From positions 1-64,000 of the forward strand of contig CAWARM010000016.1 of assembly GCA_963784425.1 (NCBI GenBank): a stretch of DNA of 64,000 nucleotides. Reading direction: 5' to 3'. Of this stretch, positions 26,492-34,953 are shown piece after piece. A program made the translations under genes and the position numbers. Each line of letters starts with the position of its first letter. Within the stretch, counting starts at the first letter, position 1. The stretch comes from SHZL01 sp963784425 (GTDB taxonomy: Bacteria; Pseudomonadota; Gammaproteobacteria; Xanthomonadales; SZUA-36). The notes beneath the pieces are model-generated. The model was not told the DNA's origin and searched no databases. It saw only the letters and a program-made list of their open reading frames with translations.

Positions 26492-27052
26492 ATGAAAATG
26501 CCGCGCATGTTGATAATGAAAATACACGCCATTTTGGCGTGTTTTTTTATGCCATTGGCCATTCTGTATTTCATCAGTGGGGCGCTGTATTCCTTTGACA
26601 TCAAGGGACATGTTGACAAGCAGGTCTATACGCTGGCACTGGACCGTCCGTTCGCACCGGACCTGGCGCAACTGTCCGAGCTGGCCAGGAAGGCACTCGA
26701 TCAACGCAAGCTGTCGCTACCAACAGGAAGCGCGGCGATCAAAGAAAAAAAGGGCTCCTACGAATATAGCTGGGGCGGTTTAAAACGGCAGGTCGTGATT
26801 CAACCTACAGGCAACCCGCTGCGGGCCAAGCTGATTTACCGCCAGCGCAGCCCGTTGACACAGGTCATGCGAGTCCACAGGGCAGATGCCGGATCACTGA
26901 TAAGGACCTATTCACTCACCATGGTTGTTTCGCTGATCACGATTTTGCTGACCGGTGTTTTCCTGGCGGTAGGAACACCCAAACTACGTCGTCTGGCCCT
27001 GGTCGCATTAGGAGCCGGTTGCCTGGTTGTATTGGTCATATTTGCTCGCTAG
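26492..27052 (+). CDS. PepSY-type membrane-anchored protein
   Basis: 186 residues; an in-frame ATG at 26516 (MKIHAILACFF) is an equally plausible start. It has an N-terminal membrane helix (ILACFFMPLAILYFISGALYS), a periplasmic PepSY-like segment of about 90 residues, a second helix after RTYSLTMVVS and a third at the end. This layout resembles small PepSY-associated TM proteins linked to metal or heme reductases. A terminator-like hairpin overlaps its first codons. It ends in a 4-bp overlap with the convergent flavoprotein gene. The family call is moderate. Confidence 0.6.
   Translation: MKMPRMLIMKIHAILACFFMPLAILYFISGALYSFDIKGHVDKQVYTLALDRPFAPDLAQLSELARKALDQRKLSLPTGSAAIKEKKGSYEYSWGGLKRQVVIQPTGNPLRAKLIYRQRSPLTQVMRVHRADAGSLIRTYSLTMVVSLITILLTGVFLAVGTPKLRRLALVALGAGCLVVLVIFAR
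26524..26548 (+). terminator. Terminator-like hairpin inside the 5' coding end
   Basis: ACACGCC (26524-26530), loop ATTTT and GGCGTGT (26536-26542) form a perfect 7-bp stem followed by six more Ts (26543-26548). It looks like a canonical intrinsic terminator, but it is in frame within the PepSY-like gene, coding for the first transmembrane segment. It may end some transcripts from the upstream gene. Confidence 0.55.
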
Positions 27053-28545
27053 CTGCTGCCGAGGTAATCGTGAAACACCCCCGTTGGGTCGTACTGCTGG
27101 CGCACCTGCCGGAGGCGCTGCCAGTTTGATTCAGAGAAGCACAGGCGATAGCGATCCGGATGCCGGCGTCCCTCCACTTCGTTGACGTAATGCCCCTCGG
27201 CGAATGGATCCATCAGCGGCAGCGTTCCGTCCAGCCAGGTAAACACGTGCTCATCGTCCTGTTCGTTGTCCCAGATTGTGTAACAACCCAGGTAGCAGTC
27301 GATGTCCCAGGAGAAACAGGCGTCCGGTCGGGTCCGGGTGTGCATGTTGAATGCGGCCAGGATATGGCAATCCCGCGTGGGTGCAGCGAGAAAGTACTGT
27401 GCGAGCGCCTGCAAGGTCTGGCCACCCCGGTTGGTCAGCACGTTGTCTACCGCATAGCGCGCGCAACGCCCGGCCGGGTCCCTGAGGCTGAAGTAATGAT
27501 CGTAGAGTCCTTCAAAATCGAAGGGCTGATTCTCCATTTTTACCAAACACTTTGTTCCCAGCTCCGACTGCGCGAACGGCGCGAGGGCCTGCCGGGCCTC
27601 CTGCTCGCTGGCCTCGAACGCAAAAGCGGTGAAGAAGCAGATCTTGGATTGTTCGGGAGGCGCGTCGGCAGGCGCATCCGGGTGGTGCATCAACACCACA
27701 AGCACTTCGACCCGGCTAACATCATGTTCCTTGCGAATCGTATCCAGGGTCGCGGTCACCGTTTCCAGTTCAGACAGGGGGAAAATGTAGGAACTGGCCA
27801 TGATCGCCTTGGGCACCGGGTACAGCGCCAGGTCGAGGCGCGTGACGGCAGCGAAGAAGCCAGGTCCGGCGCCCCGCATGGCCCAGTAGAGATCCGGGTT
27901 TTCGTCGGGTGTGACGTGCAGCTGCCGTCCATCGGCGGTGACCACGTCTGCGCCGGCGATGGAGAATGTGGACATCCCGCCGCGCTGGGCATAGTTCCAG
28001 CCAATGCCCCCACCCAGCGTGAAGCCAGCCAATCCCACCGAAGGGCAGTGGGGTACCGGGAAACTCAGGCCTTTCTGGCGGGCCGCCGTAATCAGATCCA
28101 GGCTGCGGACGCCGGGCTGTATGGATGCGATTTGCCGCGATTCGTCGATCTCGATGCCGCCCATGGCCGACATATCAATCAGCAGACCACCATCGCGCAA
28201 CGACGATCCGGTCGAATTGTGCCCGCCCGCGCGCGTCGCCACTTTCAAGTGCTTGCCTGCGGCATAGCTGACGGCCTCGATTACGTCGCTGTCGGATTTG
28301 GCCTGGACAATCAGGTCCGGGTAACGCTTCGGCTTGGACATATGCCAGACCATGGACTGGCGCCACAATTCATAATCCGCATCCTGGCGGCGAATGATCT
28401 TGCCACTGATGCCGGGAATGGAAAGCCGCTCCGGCTGGCCGGTCGCCAGCGCACGCGGCAAGCGTAAGGCGTTGATTGCGCCCAGCGCGGTCAGCCCAAC
28501 CAGTTGCTGGAGGGTGCGGCGACGGGAGGGTGAATGCGCTTTCAT
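27049..28545 (-). CDS. Tat-exported FAD-linked oxidoreductase (BBE/VAO family)
   Basis: About 498 residues from ATG 28545. The twin-arginine signal SRRRTLQQLVG is followed by a hydrophobic stretch. The FAD_binding_4 domain carries RAGGHNSTG, whose His is the usual 8-alpha FAD attachment site, and HCPSVGLAGFTLGGGIGW, whose Cys fits the second (6-S-cysteinyl) link of berberine-bridge-type enzymes, so a bicovalent flavin is likely. The C-terminal BBE domain includes YDPTGVFHDYLG. Such enzymes oxidise alcohols, sugars or benzylic carbons. The small cytochrome c gene just upstream in the same operon suggests a periplasmic dehydrogenase that passes electrons to cytochrome. Confidence 0.88.
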   Translation of the reverse strand: MKAHSPSRRRTLQQLVGLTALGAINALRLPRALATGQPERLSIPGISGKIIRRQDADYELWRQSMVWHMSKPKRYPDLIVQAKSDSDVIEAVSYAAGKHLKVATRAGGHNSTGSSLRDGGLLIDMSAMGGIEIDESRQIASIQPGVRSLDLITAARQKGLSFPVPHCPSVGLAGFTLGGGIGWNYAQRGGMSTFSIAGADVVTADGRQLHVTPDENPDLYWAMRGAGPGFFAAVTRLDLALYPVPKAIMASSYIFPLSELETVTATLDTIRKEHDVSRVEVLVVLMHHPDAPADAPPEQSKICFFTAFAFEASEQEARQALAPFAQSELGTKCLVKMENQPFDFEGLYDHYFSLRDPAGRCARYAVDNVLTNRGGQTLQALAQYFLAAPTRDCHILAAFNMHTRTRPDACFSWDIDCYLGCYTIWDNEQDDEHVFTWLDGTLPLMDPFAEGHYVNEVEGRRHPDRYRLCFSESNWQRLRQVRQQYDPTGVFHDYLGSS

Positions 28546-28573
28546 GAGACGAAACTCCTGCTTGGCACAAAAC

Positions 28574-28900
28574 TCAGTTGATGTTTTCGAAGTAGGCCGC
28601 CAGTTCGGCGATGTCTTCATCTGACAGCGACGTGCTCAGCGGATTCATGTTCGAGTCCTTGCGCTCACCGGAGCGGAAAGCCTTGAGCTGCTTTTCCAGG
28701 TAAGCCGCTTTCTGGCCCTGCAGGTTCGGGTACTGGGGCGACTTGCCAATGCCATCGGCACCGTGGCAGGCGACGCAGGTTCCCACCAGCGCCATCGTGG
28801 CAGCCGCATCGCCACCGGCCATGGCGACCGGCGCCAGGGTAAGGAGCGCACATGCCAGCAGCGATTGGCGGGCACCCTGCGGATAATTATGCGTTTTCAT
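28574..28900 (-). CDS. Small class I cytochrome c
   Basis: The 108-residue protein has a signal peptide (LLACALLTLAPVAMAGG), one heme site CVACHGADG near residue 42, and the axial Met in SNMNPLS. It is a cytochrome c553/c4-half type soluble periplasmic carrier. The flavoprotein gene follows 28 bp downstream on the same strand, so it is most likely its electron acceptor. Confidence 0.9.
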   Translation of the reverse strand: MKTHNYPQGARQSLLACALLTLAPVAMAGGDAAATMALVGTCVACHGADGIGKSPQYPNLQGQKAAYLEKQLKAFRSGERKDSNMNPLSTSLSDEDIAELAAYFENIN

Positions 28901-29032
28901 CGGATGGGTTCCTTCTGTTTCTCAATCTGCCGAAACACATATTGTTCGGGTAGATTTCGCGGGCGTAAATGATCTGGGCCAGCTCCACCCCAATTTTTAT
29001 CATTCAGTTATGGCTTTTTCAGGGCTTAGGGA

Positions 29033-29052
29033 AACTCTGATTTATTCAGAGC
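29033..29052 (-). terminator. Weak hairpin after the TauE/SafE gene
   Basis: CTCTGA and TCAGAG (29035-29040, 29046-29051) form a 6-bp stem with a 5-base loop, followed on the minus strand by TTTCCC. It could be a weak terminator 30 bp after the permease stop; stem and T-run are both short. Confidence 0.3.
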
Positions 29053-29079
29053 GTCCTTGGATTTACTGGCCCAACAACT

Positions 29080-29871
29080 TTACAAAGCGATTAGCCTGAC
29101 GCCGGTATAGGCCAGCAGCACTGAAAGAACGAAGCGGACGGCCCGTTCCGGGATGCGGGATACCAGATGTGAGCCCAGCCAGATGCCGGGCAGTGATCCG
29201 GCCAGCAGTTTGGCCAGTAATAACCAGTCCACGTTGCCCAGTGAAGCATGGCCCAGGCCGGCAACCAGCATCAGGGGAACGGCGTAAGCAATGTCCGCTG
29301 CCACAATACGGGGTAGCGGTAGCATGGGGTACAACATCATCAGCACCACGACGCCGACTGCACCGGCGCCTACGGAGGTCAGTGTCACCATCGTGCCGAT
29401 GGTTGCTCCAAATAACAGTGGCAGGCTCCAGTGCCGTGGTGTTGCTGCTTTGCGCTCCATGCCGCGCACGACGAAGGCCGGTGCCGTCCTGCCGCGCAGG
29501 GCGCTGTAGAGAGTGGTCGCAGCGGTCAGCAGCAAGGCCACACCCAGGGTGGTGGTCATCAGTTTTTGCGCGTCGGCACTGGTGGTGCCCAGTTGCCTGA
29601 GTATGAAGAGCGTGGTCAGGGCTGCTGGAATACTGCCCAGTGAGAGGTGGGCCACCACGCGCCAGTCCACCAGGCGGGCGTGGGCAAATTTGAGCGTGCC
29701 CCCCAGCTTGGTAAAAGCCGCGAACAAGAGGTCCGTGCCGACAGCCATGTAGGGCTTGACATTAAAATAGAAGATCAGGACGGGAGTCATAAGCGAGCCG
29801 CCGCCGACCCCGGTGAGCCCGACTACAAGCCCGACAACAAAACCGGCAATGATAAAACCAAAGTCATGCAT
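29080..29871 (-). CDS. TauE/SafE family membrane permease
   Basis: 263 residues with about eight membrane helices. GLTGVGGGSLMTPVLIFYF at the N-terminus and the repeated half SVGAGAVGVVVLMMLYP are the family's paired motifs. Members export sulfite, sulfoacetate or related organosulfur anions. No sulfur-metabolism gene is adjacent; the window's arylsulfatase fragment at its right end is far away. Substrate is unknown. Confidence 0.88.
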   Translation of the reverse strand: MHDFGFIIAGFVVGLVVGLTGVGGGSLMTPVLIFYFNVKPYMAVGTDLLFAAFTKLGGTLKFAHARLVDWRVVAHLSLGSIPAALTTLFILRQLGTTSADAQKLMTTTLGVALLLTAATTLYSALRGRTAPAFVVRGMERKAATPRHWSLPLLFGATIGTMVTLTSVGAGAVGVVVLMMLYPMLPLPRIVAADIAYAVPLMLVAGLGHASLGNVDWLLLAKLLAGSLPGIWLGSHLVSRIPERAVRFVLSVLLAYTGVRLIAL

Positions 29872-30203
29872 GGGGGCACACTGTAACGGTGTTTTTGTCG
29901 GGTGCGAAAGATGTTTTCATGATTTTGATATATAAAAAGGACCCCTGAGTATAGATACCGTCCCGTCTTCGAGGGAAGCATGGCCTGAAATTGCCGCTCT
30001 GGGCAATTTTCTGCCTATCAAGCTGTAAAGAGCCGGGTTGCAGCTCCATCAAGCCGATGATTGGCTGCCTGACCGCTCCGTATCAGTGGATTTCCTGCGA
30101 TATTGCATTTATCCTCCCACTCCACCAAATACCACTCATGCGGCCAAAATGGCCAGGAAATTGCTGGCCGCCCGCAAACCATCAAAACTCATCGGGGATT
30201 CCT
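29872..30203. other. Intergenic region between divergent genes, 332 bp
   Basis: No conserved gene is visible. The left third is AT-rich (GATTTTGATATATAAAAAG near 29920) and may hold the permease promoter. GGCCAG/CTGGCC near 30150-30168 forms a small hairpin upstream of the LolA-like gene. Nothing else stands out. Confidence 0.45.
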
Positions 30204-30971
30204 ATGACACTCACCAAGATTGCCCCCAAAATGGCCCTATGCGCAGTGCTGCTGGGCCTTGCGGCCAGTGCCGATGCATTCGCGGCCGACGCATTCACGG
30301 CTGAGGCACTAGCCGCAAAAAACATTGAGGCCAAGGGCGGCGCAGCTGCACTCACCGCAGTGAAAAACGTGCGCCGCAGTGGCCTGCTCATCGTCAACGG
30401 CGGGCAGCTCTCGCTGGCCATCGTCGAGACGCGGCAACGGCCGGACTCCATCCGCAACGATGTGACGCTGCAGGGGCTCACCCAGGTCGAGTCCTACGAC
30501 GGCAAGGACGGCTGGAAGATTGACCCCTTCCAGGGCCGCAAAGACCCTGAACGCACCTCGCCCGATGATCTAAAGGGCCTCATCGAGGACGCCCAGATCG
30601 GTGGCCAGCTCGAAGACTACCAGACTCGCGGCCTGACGCTCGAGTATGTCGGTACTGAGGACATCGACGGCACGGCCGCGCACAAACTCAAACTCACGCA
30701 GAAAAATGGTGACTTGCAGTATATATACCTTGACCCGGACTACTTCCTCGAGATTCGCATCGAAAGCCAGCGCAGCGTGCGCGGCGTGAAGGAGATCGTG
30801 ATCACTGATCTGGGCGAGTACGAAAAGGTCTCCGGTGTAAACTGGGCGACCTCGGTCACCAGCAGGCGCAAGGGAGACCGTGACCCCGCGAAGATCCTCT
30901 ACGACACCGTCGAAGTTAACGTCCCGCTGGACGCTACCTACTTCTCCTTCCCCACTCCCGCCAAGAACTGA
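30204..30971 (+). CDS. LolA-like periplasmic protein
   Basis: About 255 residues from ATG 30204; an upstream open frame has no family features. A signal peptide ends near SADAFAAD. The pattern of a short helix (EALAAKNIEAKGGAAAL), then strands with YDGKDGWKIDPFQG and a terminal NVPLDATYFSFP is typical of LolA-fold outer-membrane lipoprotein-sorting relatives that bind lipids. It lies 9 bp upstream of a large BNR-repeat protein gene and is probably co-transcribed. A true role in lipoprotein sorting is not shown. Confidence 0.7.
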   Translation: MTLTKIAPKMALCAVLLGLAASADAFAADAFTAEALAAKNIEAKGGAAALTAVKNVRRSGLLIVNGGQLSLAIVETRQRPDSIRNDVTLQGLTQVESYDGKDGWKIDPFQGRKDPERTSPDDLKGLIEDAQIGGQLEDYQTRGLTLEYVGTEDIDGTAAHKLKLTQKNGDLQYIYLDPDYFLEIRIESQRSVRGVKEIVITDLGEYEKVSGVNWATSVTSRRKGDRDPAKILYDTVEVNVPLDATYFSFPTPAKN

Positions 30972-30980
30972 GGACACGTC

Positions 30981-33900
30981 ATGATGCGCAAAACTATGCT
31001 TCTGGCGGCCCTGCTGCCCCTTTACGCAGCCGCAGTCCTGGCTGACTCCACTTCAACCCCGGCCATTGATGCCGGCACTCTGTCCGGACTCGGCGTGCGC
31101 AACATCGGTTCTGCGGCGATGAGCGGCCGCATTGCGTCGCTGGACGCCATCACCATGCCGAACGGCAAGCTGATGATCTACATCGGCGCAGCGAGTGGCG
31201 GCGTGTGGAAGTCCGAGGACGGCGGCACGACGTTTAAGTCCGTGTTCGACCACGAGTCGGTGCAGTCCATAGGCGCGGTGACCATCGATCCACGCAACCC
31301 GGACACCGTCTGGGTGGGATCCGGCGAGACCTGGACGCGCAACAGCGTGTCCATCGGCGACGGCATCTACAAGTCAACCGACGGTGGTGATAGCTGGACC
31401 AACCTCGGGCTTGCTGAATCCGAACGCATTGTGGACGTGAGCATTGATCCGCGTGATAGTAACGCAGTGTATGCCTGTGTCACCGGTCGCCTGTGGAGTG
31501 ACTCCGCAGAACGCGGTGTCTACAAAACCACCGATGGCGGCGCCACCTGGCAGCAGGTGCTCAAGGGCGCCAATCTTTCCACTGGCTGCGCCAGCCTGAG
31601 CATCGACCAGAAAAACCCCGACGTAGTGTACGCATCGCTGTGGGACTTCCGGCGCACGGGTTGGACCTTCCGCTCGGGTGGTGCAACACCCACCTCGCCG
31701 TCGGGCAGCGCACTCATGGTATCGCGCGACAGCGGGCGTACCTGGTCCGAGATTACTCCGGCGGATAATTCCGGCTTTCCCAAAAAGCCCTATGGTCGCA
31801 TCGCAGTCAACGTGGCACCGAGTGATTCGAACCGTGTCTACGCCTTTGTCGAGTCACCCTCAAGCGCGCTGTACGTGAGCTCCGATGGCGGCAAGACCTG
31901 GGAAGCGCGCGACAAGAGCCAGTGGATGGTGTGGCGGCCGTTCTACTTCGCGGCCATGACTGTGGACCCGACCAACCCGGACCGTATCTACAAAGGTGAT
32001 GGCGCCTTGATCCTCTCCGAGGACGCAGGTAACAGTTTCGCCACCGTTGGCGGCTTCAACGGCATGCATGGTGACGTGCACGACGTGTGGGTGGATCCCC
32101 ATAACCCAAATACCGTCCTCAGCGGCGATGATGGCGGACTATGGCTCAGCTACGACGGTGGCAACCGCTGGTGGAAGGCGGAAAACCTGCCGATTTCACA
32201 GTTCTACCACGTCAGCGTGGATGAGCAGGACCCGTACAAAGTCTATGGCGGCTTGCAGGATAATTCGAGCTGGGTTGGCGACAGCGCCTATCCGGGCGGC
32301 ATCACCAACAGCCGCTGGGAGAACATGTATGGCGGCGACGGCTTCTGGATGTTCAGCGATCCGGCTGACCCGGACTACCTGTATGCGGAGTACCAGGGTG
32401 GCACCGTGGGGCGGGTCAACCGCTATACGCACCAGGCCCGCGCCATCCAGCCGCTGGCGGGCCCGAACGAGAAGCTGCGCTTTAACTGGAACACGCCGCT
32501 GCATCTCTCTCCCAATGAGAAAGGCACGCTTTACATCGGCAGCCAATTCCTGTTCCGCACGCGCGACCACGGCCAGAGCTGGGAGCGCATTTCGCCGGAC
32601 CTGACCACCAACGATCCGCAGCATCAGCGGCAGGAAGAGTCCGGCGGCGTGACGGTGGACAACTCCTCTGCGGAGATGTACACCACGATCTACTCCATCA
32701 GCGAGTCGCCCAAAGCAGCTGGCACGATTTGGGTGGGTACCGATGATGGCAACCTGCAGCTCACCCGTGACGGCGGGCAGACCTGGACCAACACCGTGTC
32801 CGCGCTGGTGCGTGGACGCGATGCACTGCCCAAGGCGTCTTGGGTCAGTTGGGTCGAAGCCAGCCGCTTTGATGCGGCCACGGCGTACGCAACTTTCGAC
32901 CGGCATACTTTTGGCGACTTTGCGCCTTACCTCTACGTAACCCGCGATTACGGCAAGAGCTGGCAGCCGTTGCTTACTCCAAAGGACGCCAAGGGCGTGC
33001 TTGGTTATGCGCACGTGATCAGGGAGGACACGCAGCAGGCTAACCTGCTATTCCTCGGCACGGAGTTTGGCCTGTGGGTGTCGATTGACGGAGGCCAGAA
33101 CTGGGCGCAGTTCAAAGCGGATGATTTCCCGGCGGTCGCCGTGCGTGACCTCGTCATCCAGCCGCGCGACAACGACCTGGTGCTCGCCACCCATGGCCGC
33201 GGCATCTGGATTGTCGATGACATTACGCCGCTGCGCGGGCTCACGCCCGCGGTGCTGGGAAGCGAGGCAGCGTTCGTGACCGGCCGGCCTTCGCAGCAGC
33301 GCATCAGCGGCCCGGGCGGATGGGCCACCGGCGCAGCTGTCTTCGTAGGCGACAATCCCACGGAAGGGGCAGTGATCAATTATTACCAGAAATCACGGCA
33401 TCTGTTCGGCAAGCTGAAACTTGAGGTGCTTGATGCGGATGGCAAGGTCATCGACGAGTTGCCCGCCAGTCCACGCCGGGGGCTGAACCGCGTGGTCTGG
33501 TCCATGCATGAGAAGCCACCGCGGGTGCCTCCGGCCGCACAACTTGCTTTCGCGGGCGCACAGGGTCCGCTGGTTTTGCCGGGAACCTACACCGTGCGCA
33601 TGACCAAGGGCAGCGAAGTCTATGAATCGAAGATCCAGGTGGAGCTGGACCGCCGCGCTACCTACACGCTCGCGGACCGCAAGGCGCAGTATGATGCTGC
33701 CATGCGCGTGCACCACCTCTTCGGTGAGGAAAGCGCGCTGATGGACCGCATCCTGGCATTGCGAAGCGAACTTGCAGAACGCGGGGCAGCGGCCAACAAA
33801 GAGGCCCTCAAGAAGAACATCTCCGTGCTTGATGCCAAGGTGGACGCCGTGCGCAAACGCATTGTCGCCACCACCGAGGGCGGCGCCATCACCGGCGAGG

Positions 33901-34232
33901 AACGCCTGCGCGAGTTCACCGACACGCTTTACGGCGCGATCCTGAGTTACGACGGCGCCCCGACGGCCTACCAGGTCGAACGCATCGGCGTACTGGAGAG
34001 CGACCTGGCCAGCATCAACGTCGAGTTCAACACCCTGCTGGACCAGGACCTGCCCGCGCTCAACAAGGCGCTCAAGGCAGGTGGCCTGCCCGAAATCGGG
34101 ACGCCGCCGGTAACGGCGACAGTCGCGGATTCAGGCTTGCGCCCGGCCAGTGCCAGCGGTGGCGAGATCGGAGAAGCGGGCGAGGCCGGCGTTTACCGGA
34201 GCCTGCCGACGTCGATGGTGGTTTATCACTGA
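30981..34232 (+). CDS. Large secreted BNR/sortilin-like beta-propeller protein
   Basis: The 1083-residue protein has a signal peptide and many Asp-box (BNR) repeats: SEDGGTTFKSV, STDGGDSWTNL, TTDGGATWQQV, SSDGGKTWEAR and TRDGGQTWTNT, arranged over roughly residues 60-760 as two propellers of the VPS10/sortilin type. The C-terminal part has an Ig-like segment (LEVLDADGKVIDELPAS) and a helical tail. Such proteins are often annotated as glycosyl hydrolases, but no catalytic residues of that kind can be assigned. They occur in bacteria that break down peptides or polymers. It is paired with the LolA-like gene. Confidence 0.82.
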   Translation: MMRKTMLLAALLPLYAAAVLADSTSTPAIDAGTLSGLGVRNIGSAAMSGRIASLDAITMPNGKLMIYIGAASGGVWKSEDGGTTFKSVFDHESVQSIGAVTIDPRNPDTVWVGSGETWTRNSVSIGDGIYKSTDGGDSWTNLGLAESERIVDVSIDPRDSNAVYACVTGRLWSDSAERGVYKTTDGGATWQQVLKGANLSTGCASLSIDQKNPDVVYASLWDFRRTGWTFRSGGATPTSPSGSALMVSRDSGRTWSEITPADNSGFPKKPYGRIAVNVAPSDSNRVYAFVESPSSALYVSSDGGKTWEARDKSQWMVWRPFYFAAMTVDPTNPDRIYKGDGALILSEDAGNSFATVGGFNGMHGDVHDVWVDPHNPNTVLSGDDGGLWLSYDGGNRWWKAENLPISQFYHVSVDEQDPYKVYGGLQDNSSWVGDSAYPGGITNSRWENMYGGDGFWMFSDPADPDYLYAEYQGGTVGRVNRYTHQARAIQPLAGPNEKLRFNWNTPLHLSPNEKGTLYIGSQFLFRTRDHGQSWERISPDLTTNDPQHQRQEESGGVTVDNSSAEMYTTIYSISESPKAAGTIWVGTDDGNLQLTRDGGQTWTNTVSALVRGRDALPKASWVSWVEASRFDAATAYATFDRHTFGDFAPYLYVTRDYGKSWQPLLTPKDAKGVLGYAHVIREDTQQANLLFLGTEFGLWVSIDGGQNWAQFKADDFPAVAVRDLVIQPRDNDLVLATHGRGIWIVDDITPLRGLTPAVLGSEAAFVTGRPSQQRISGPGGWATGAAVFVGDNPTEGAVINYYQKSRHLFGKLKLEVLDADGKVIDELPASPRRGLNRVVWSMHEKPPRVPPAAQLAFAGAQGPLVLPGTYTVRMTKGSEVYESKIQVELDRRATYTLADRKAQYDAAMRVHHLFGEESALMDRILALRSELAERGAAANKEALKKNISVLDAKVDAVRKRIVATTEGGAITGEERLREFTDTLYGAILSYDGAPTAYQVERIGVLESDLASINVEFNTLLDQDLPALNKALKAGGLPEIGTPPVTATVADSGLRPASASGGEIGEAGEAGVYRSLPTSMVVYH

Positions 34233-34274
34233 AGCCAGTGAATCGCCGGTGATGCATCCACTGCAGGGACGGCC

Positions 34275-34928
34275 ATGAATGAACGGATCAAGCTGGGATT
34301 GCTGCTGGTATTCGTCGCCGTCTGGATCGCGCTGGGGATAAATCCTTCGTACCGCCAGGACTGGCTGCTGGAAAATGCACTGGTTCTGCTGGCAGTGCCG
34401 ATGTTGGTAGCAGGCTACCGGCGCATGCCGTTTTCACTGCCATCGTGCGTGTTGATCTTTGTCTTTCTCTGCCTGCATGAAATTGGTGCGCATTACACCT
34501 ATTCCGAAGTACCTTACGACCAGTGGTGGCAAGCCCTGACTGGCCATTCGCTCAACACTGCTCTCGGTTGGCAACGCAATCATTTCGATCGATTGCTGCA
34601 CCTGTTGTTCGGCTTGCTCATCATCTATCCCATGCGTGAAATGCTGGTGCGGCTGGCAGGCTTGCGTGGCGCCTGGAGCTACCTGTTGCCCCTTGCGGCG
34701 GTCATGGCGCTTTCACTGCTGTACGAACTGATCGAGTGGCTTGCAGCCGTGGTGTTCGGCGGCGACCTGGGCCTGGCTTACGTTGGCACCCAGGGTGATG
34801 TCTGGGATGCGCAAAAGGATATGGCGTGCGCGGCCGTTGCTGCGTTCACCATCATATTGCTGATGGTGGCCCGGAATATGTGGGGTCAGAGTAAAAACCC
34901 TCGTTGCCTGGTTGAAACTGACCTGTAG
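34275..34928 (+). CDS. DUF2238 (YjdF-type) membrane protein
   Basis: The 217-residue protein has six or so membrane helices and the family's histidine/acidic motifs HEIGAHYTYSEVPY, NHFDRLLHLLFG and YELIEW, which could bind a metal. The function of the family is unknown. The last 16 or so residues are encoded by the left arm and spacer of a palindromic element (34873-34953), so the natural C-terminus has probably been replaced by insertion sequence-derived residues. Confidence 0.83.
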   Translation: MNERIKLGLLLVFVAVWIALGINPSYRQDWLLENALVLLAVPMLVAGYRRMPFSLPSCVLIFVFLCLHEIGAHYTYSEVPYDQWWQALTGHSLNTALGWQRNHFDRLLHLLFGLLIIYPMREMLVRLAGLRGAWSYLLPLAAVMALSLLYELIEWLAAVVFGGDLGLAYVGTQGDVWDAQKDMACAAVAAFTIILLMVARNMWGQSKNPRCLVETDL

Positions 34929-34953
34929 TTTTTACTCTGACCCCAAATATTCC
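34873..34953. repeat. Family A palindromic element (copy 3)
   Basis: Outer arms GGAATATGTGGGGTCAGAG... and its complement pair from 34873 to 34953, with spacer 34898-34927. The plus-strand DUF2238 gene ends inside it (34928) and the minus-strand amidase stop is at its right edge (34953), so both convergent genes end within the element. Confidence 0.85.

Noticed and set aside
27160..28467. 435-codon open frame antisense to the flavoprotein gene
   Set aside because: It is a shadow of a high-GC gene; it lacks a ribosome binding site, signal or any family motif, while the opposite strand encodes a full Tat flavoprotein.
32196..33014. 272-codon antisense frame inside the BNR protein gene, and similar frames at 5949-6707, 7796-8602 and 1632-2411
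   Set aside because: All mirror well-supported genes on the other strand and have Arg/His-rich, low-complexity translations typical of shadow frames.
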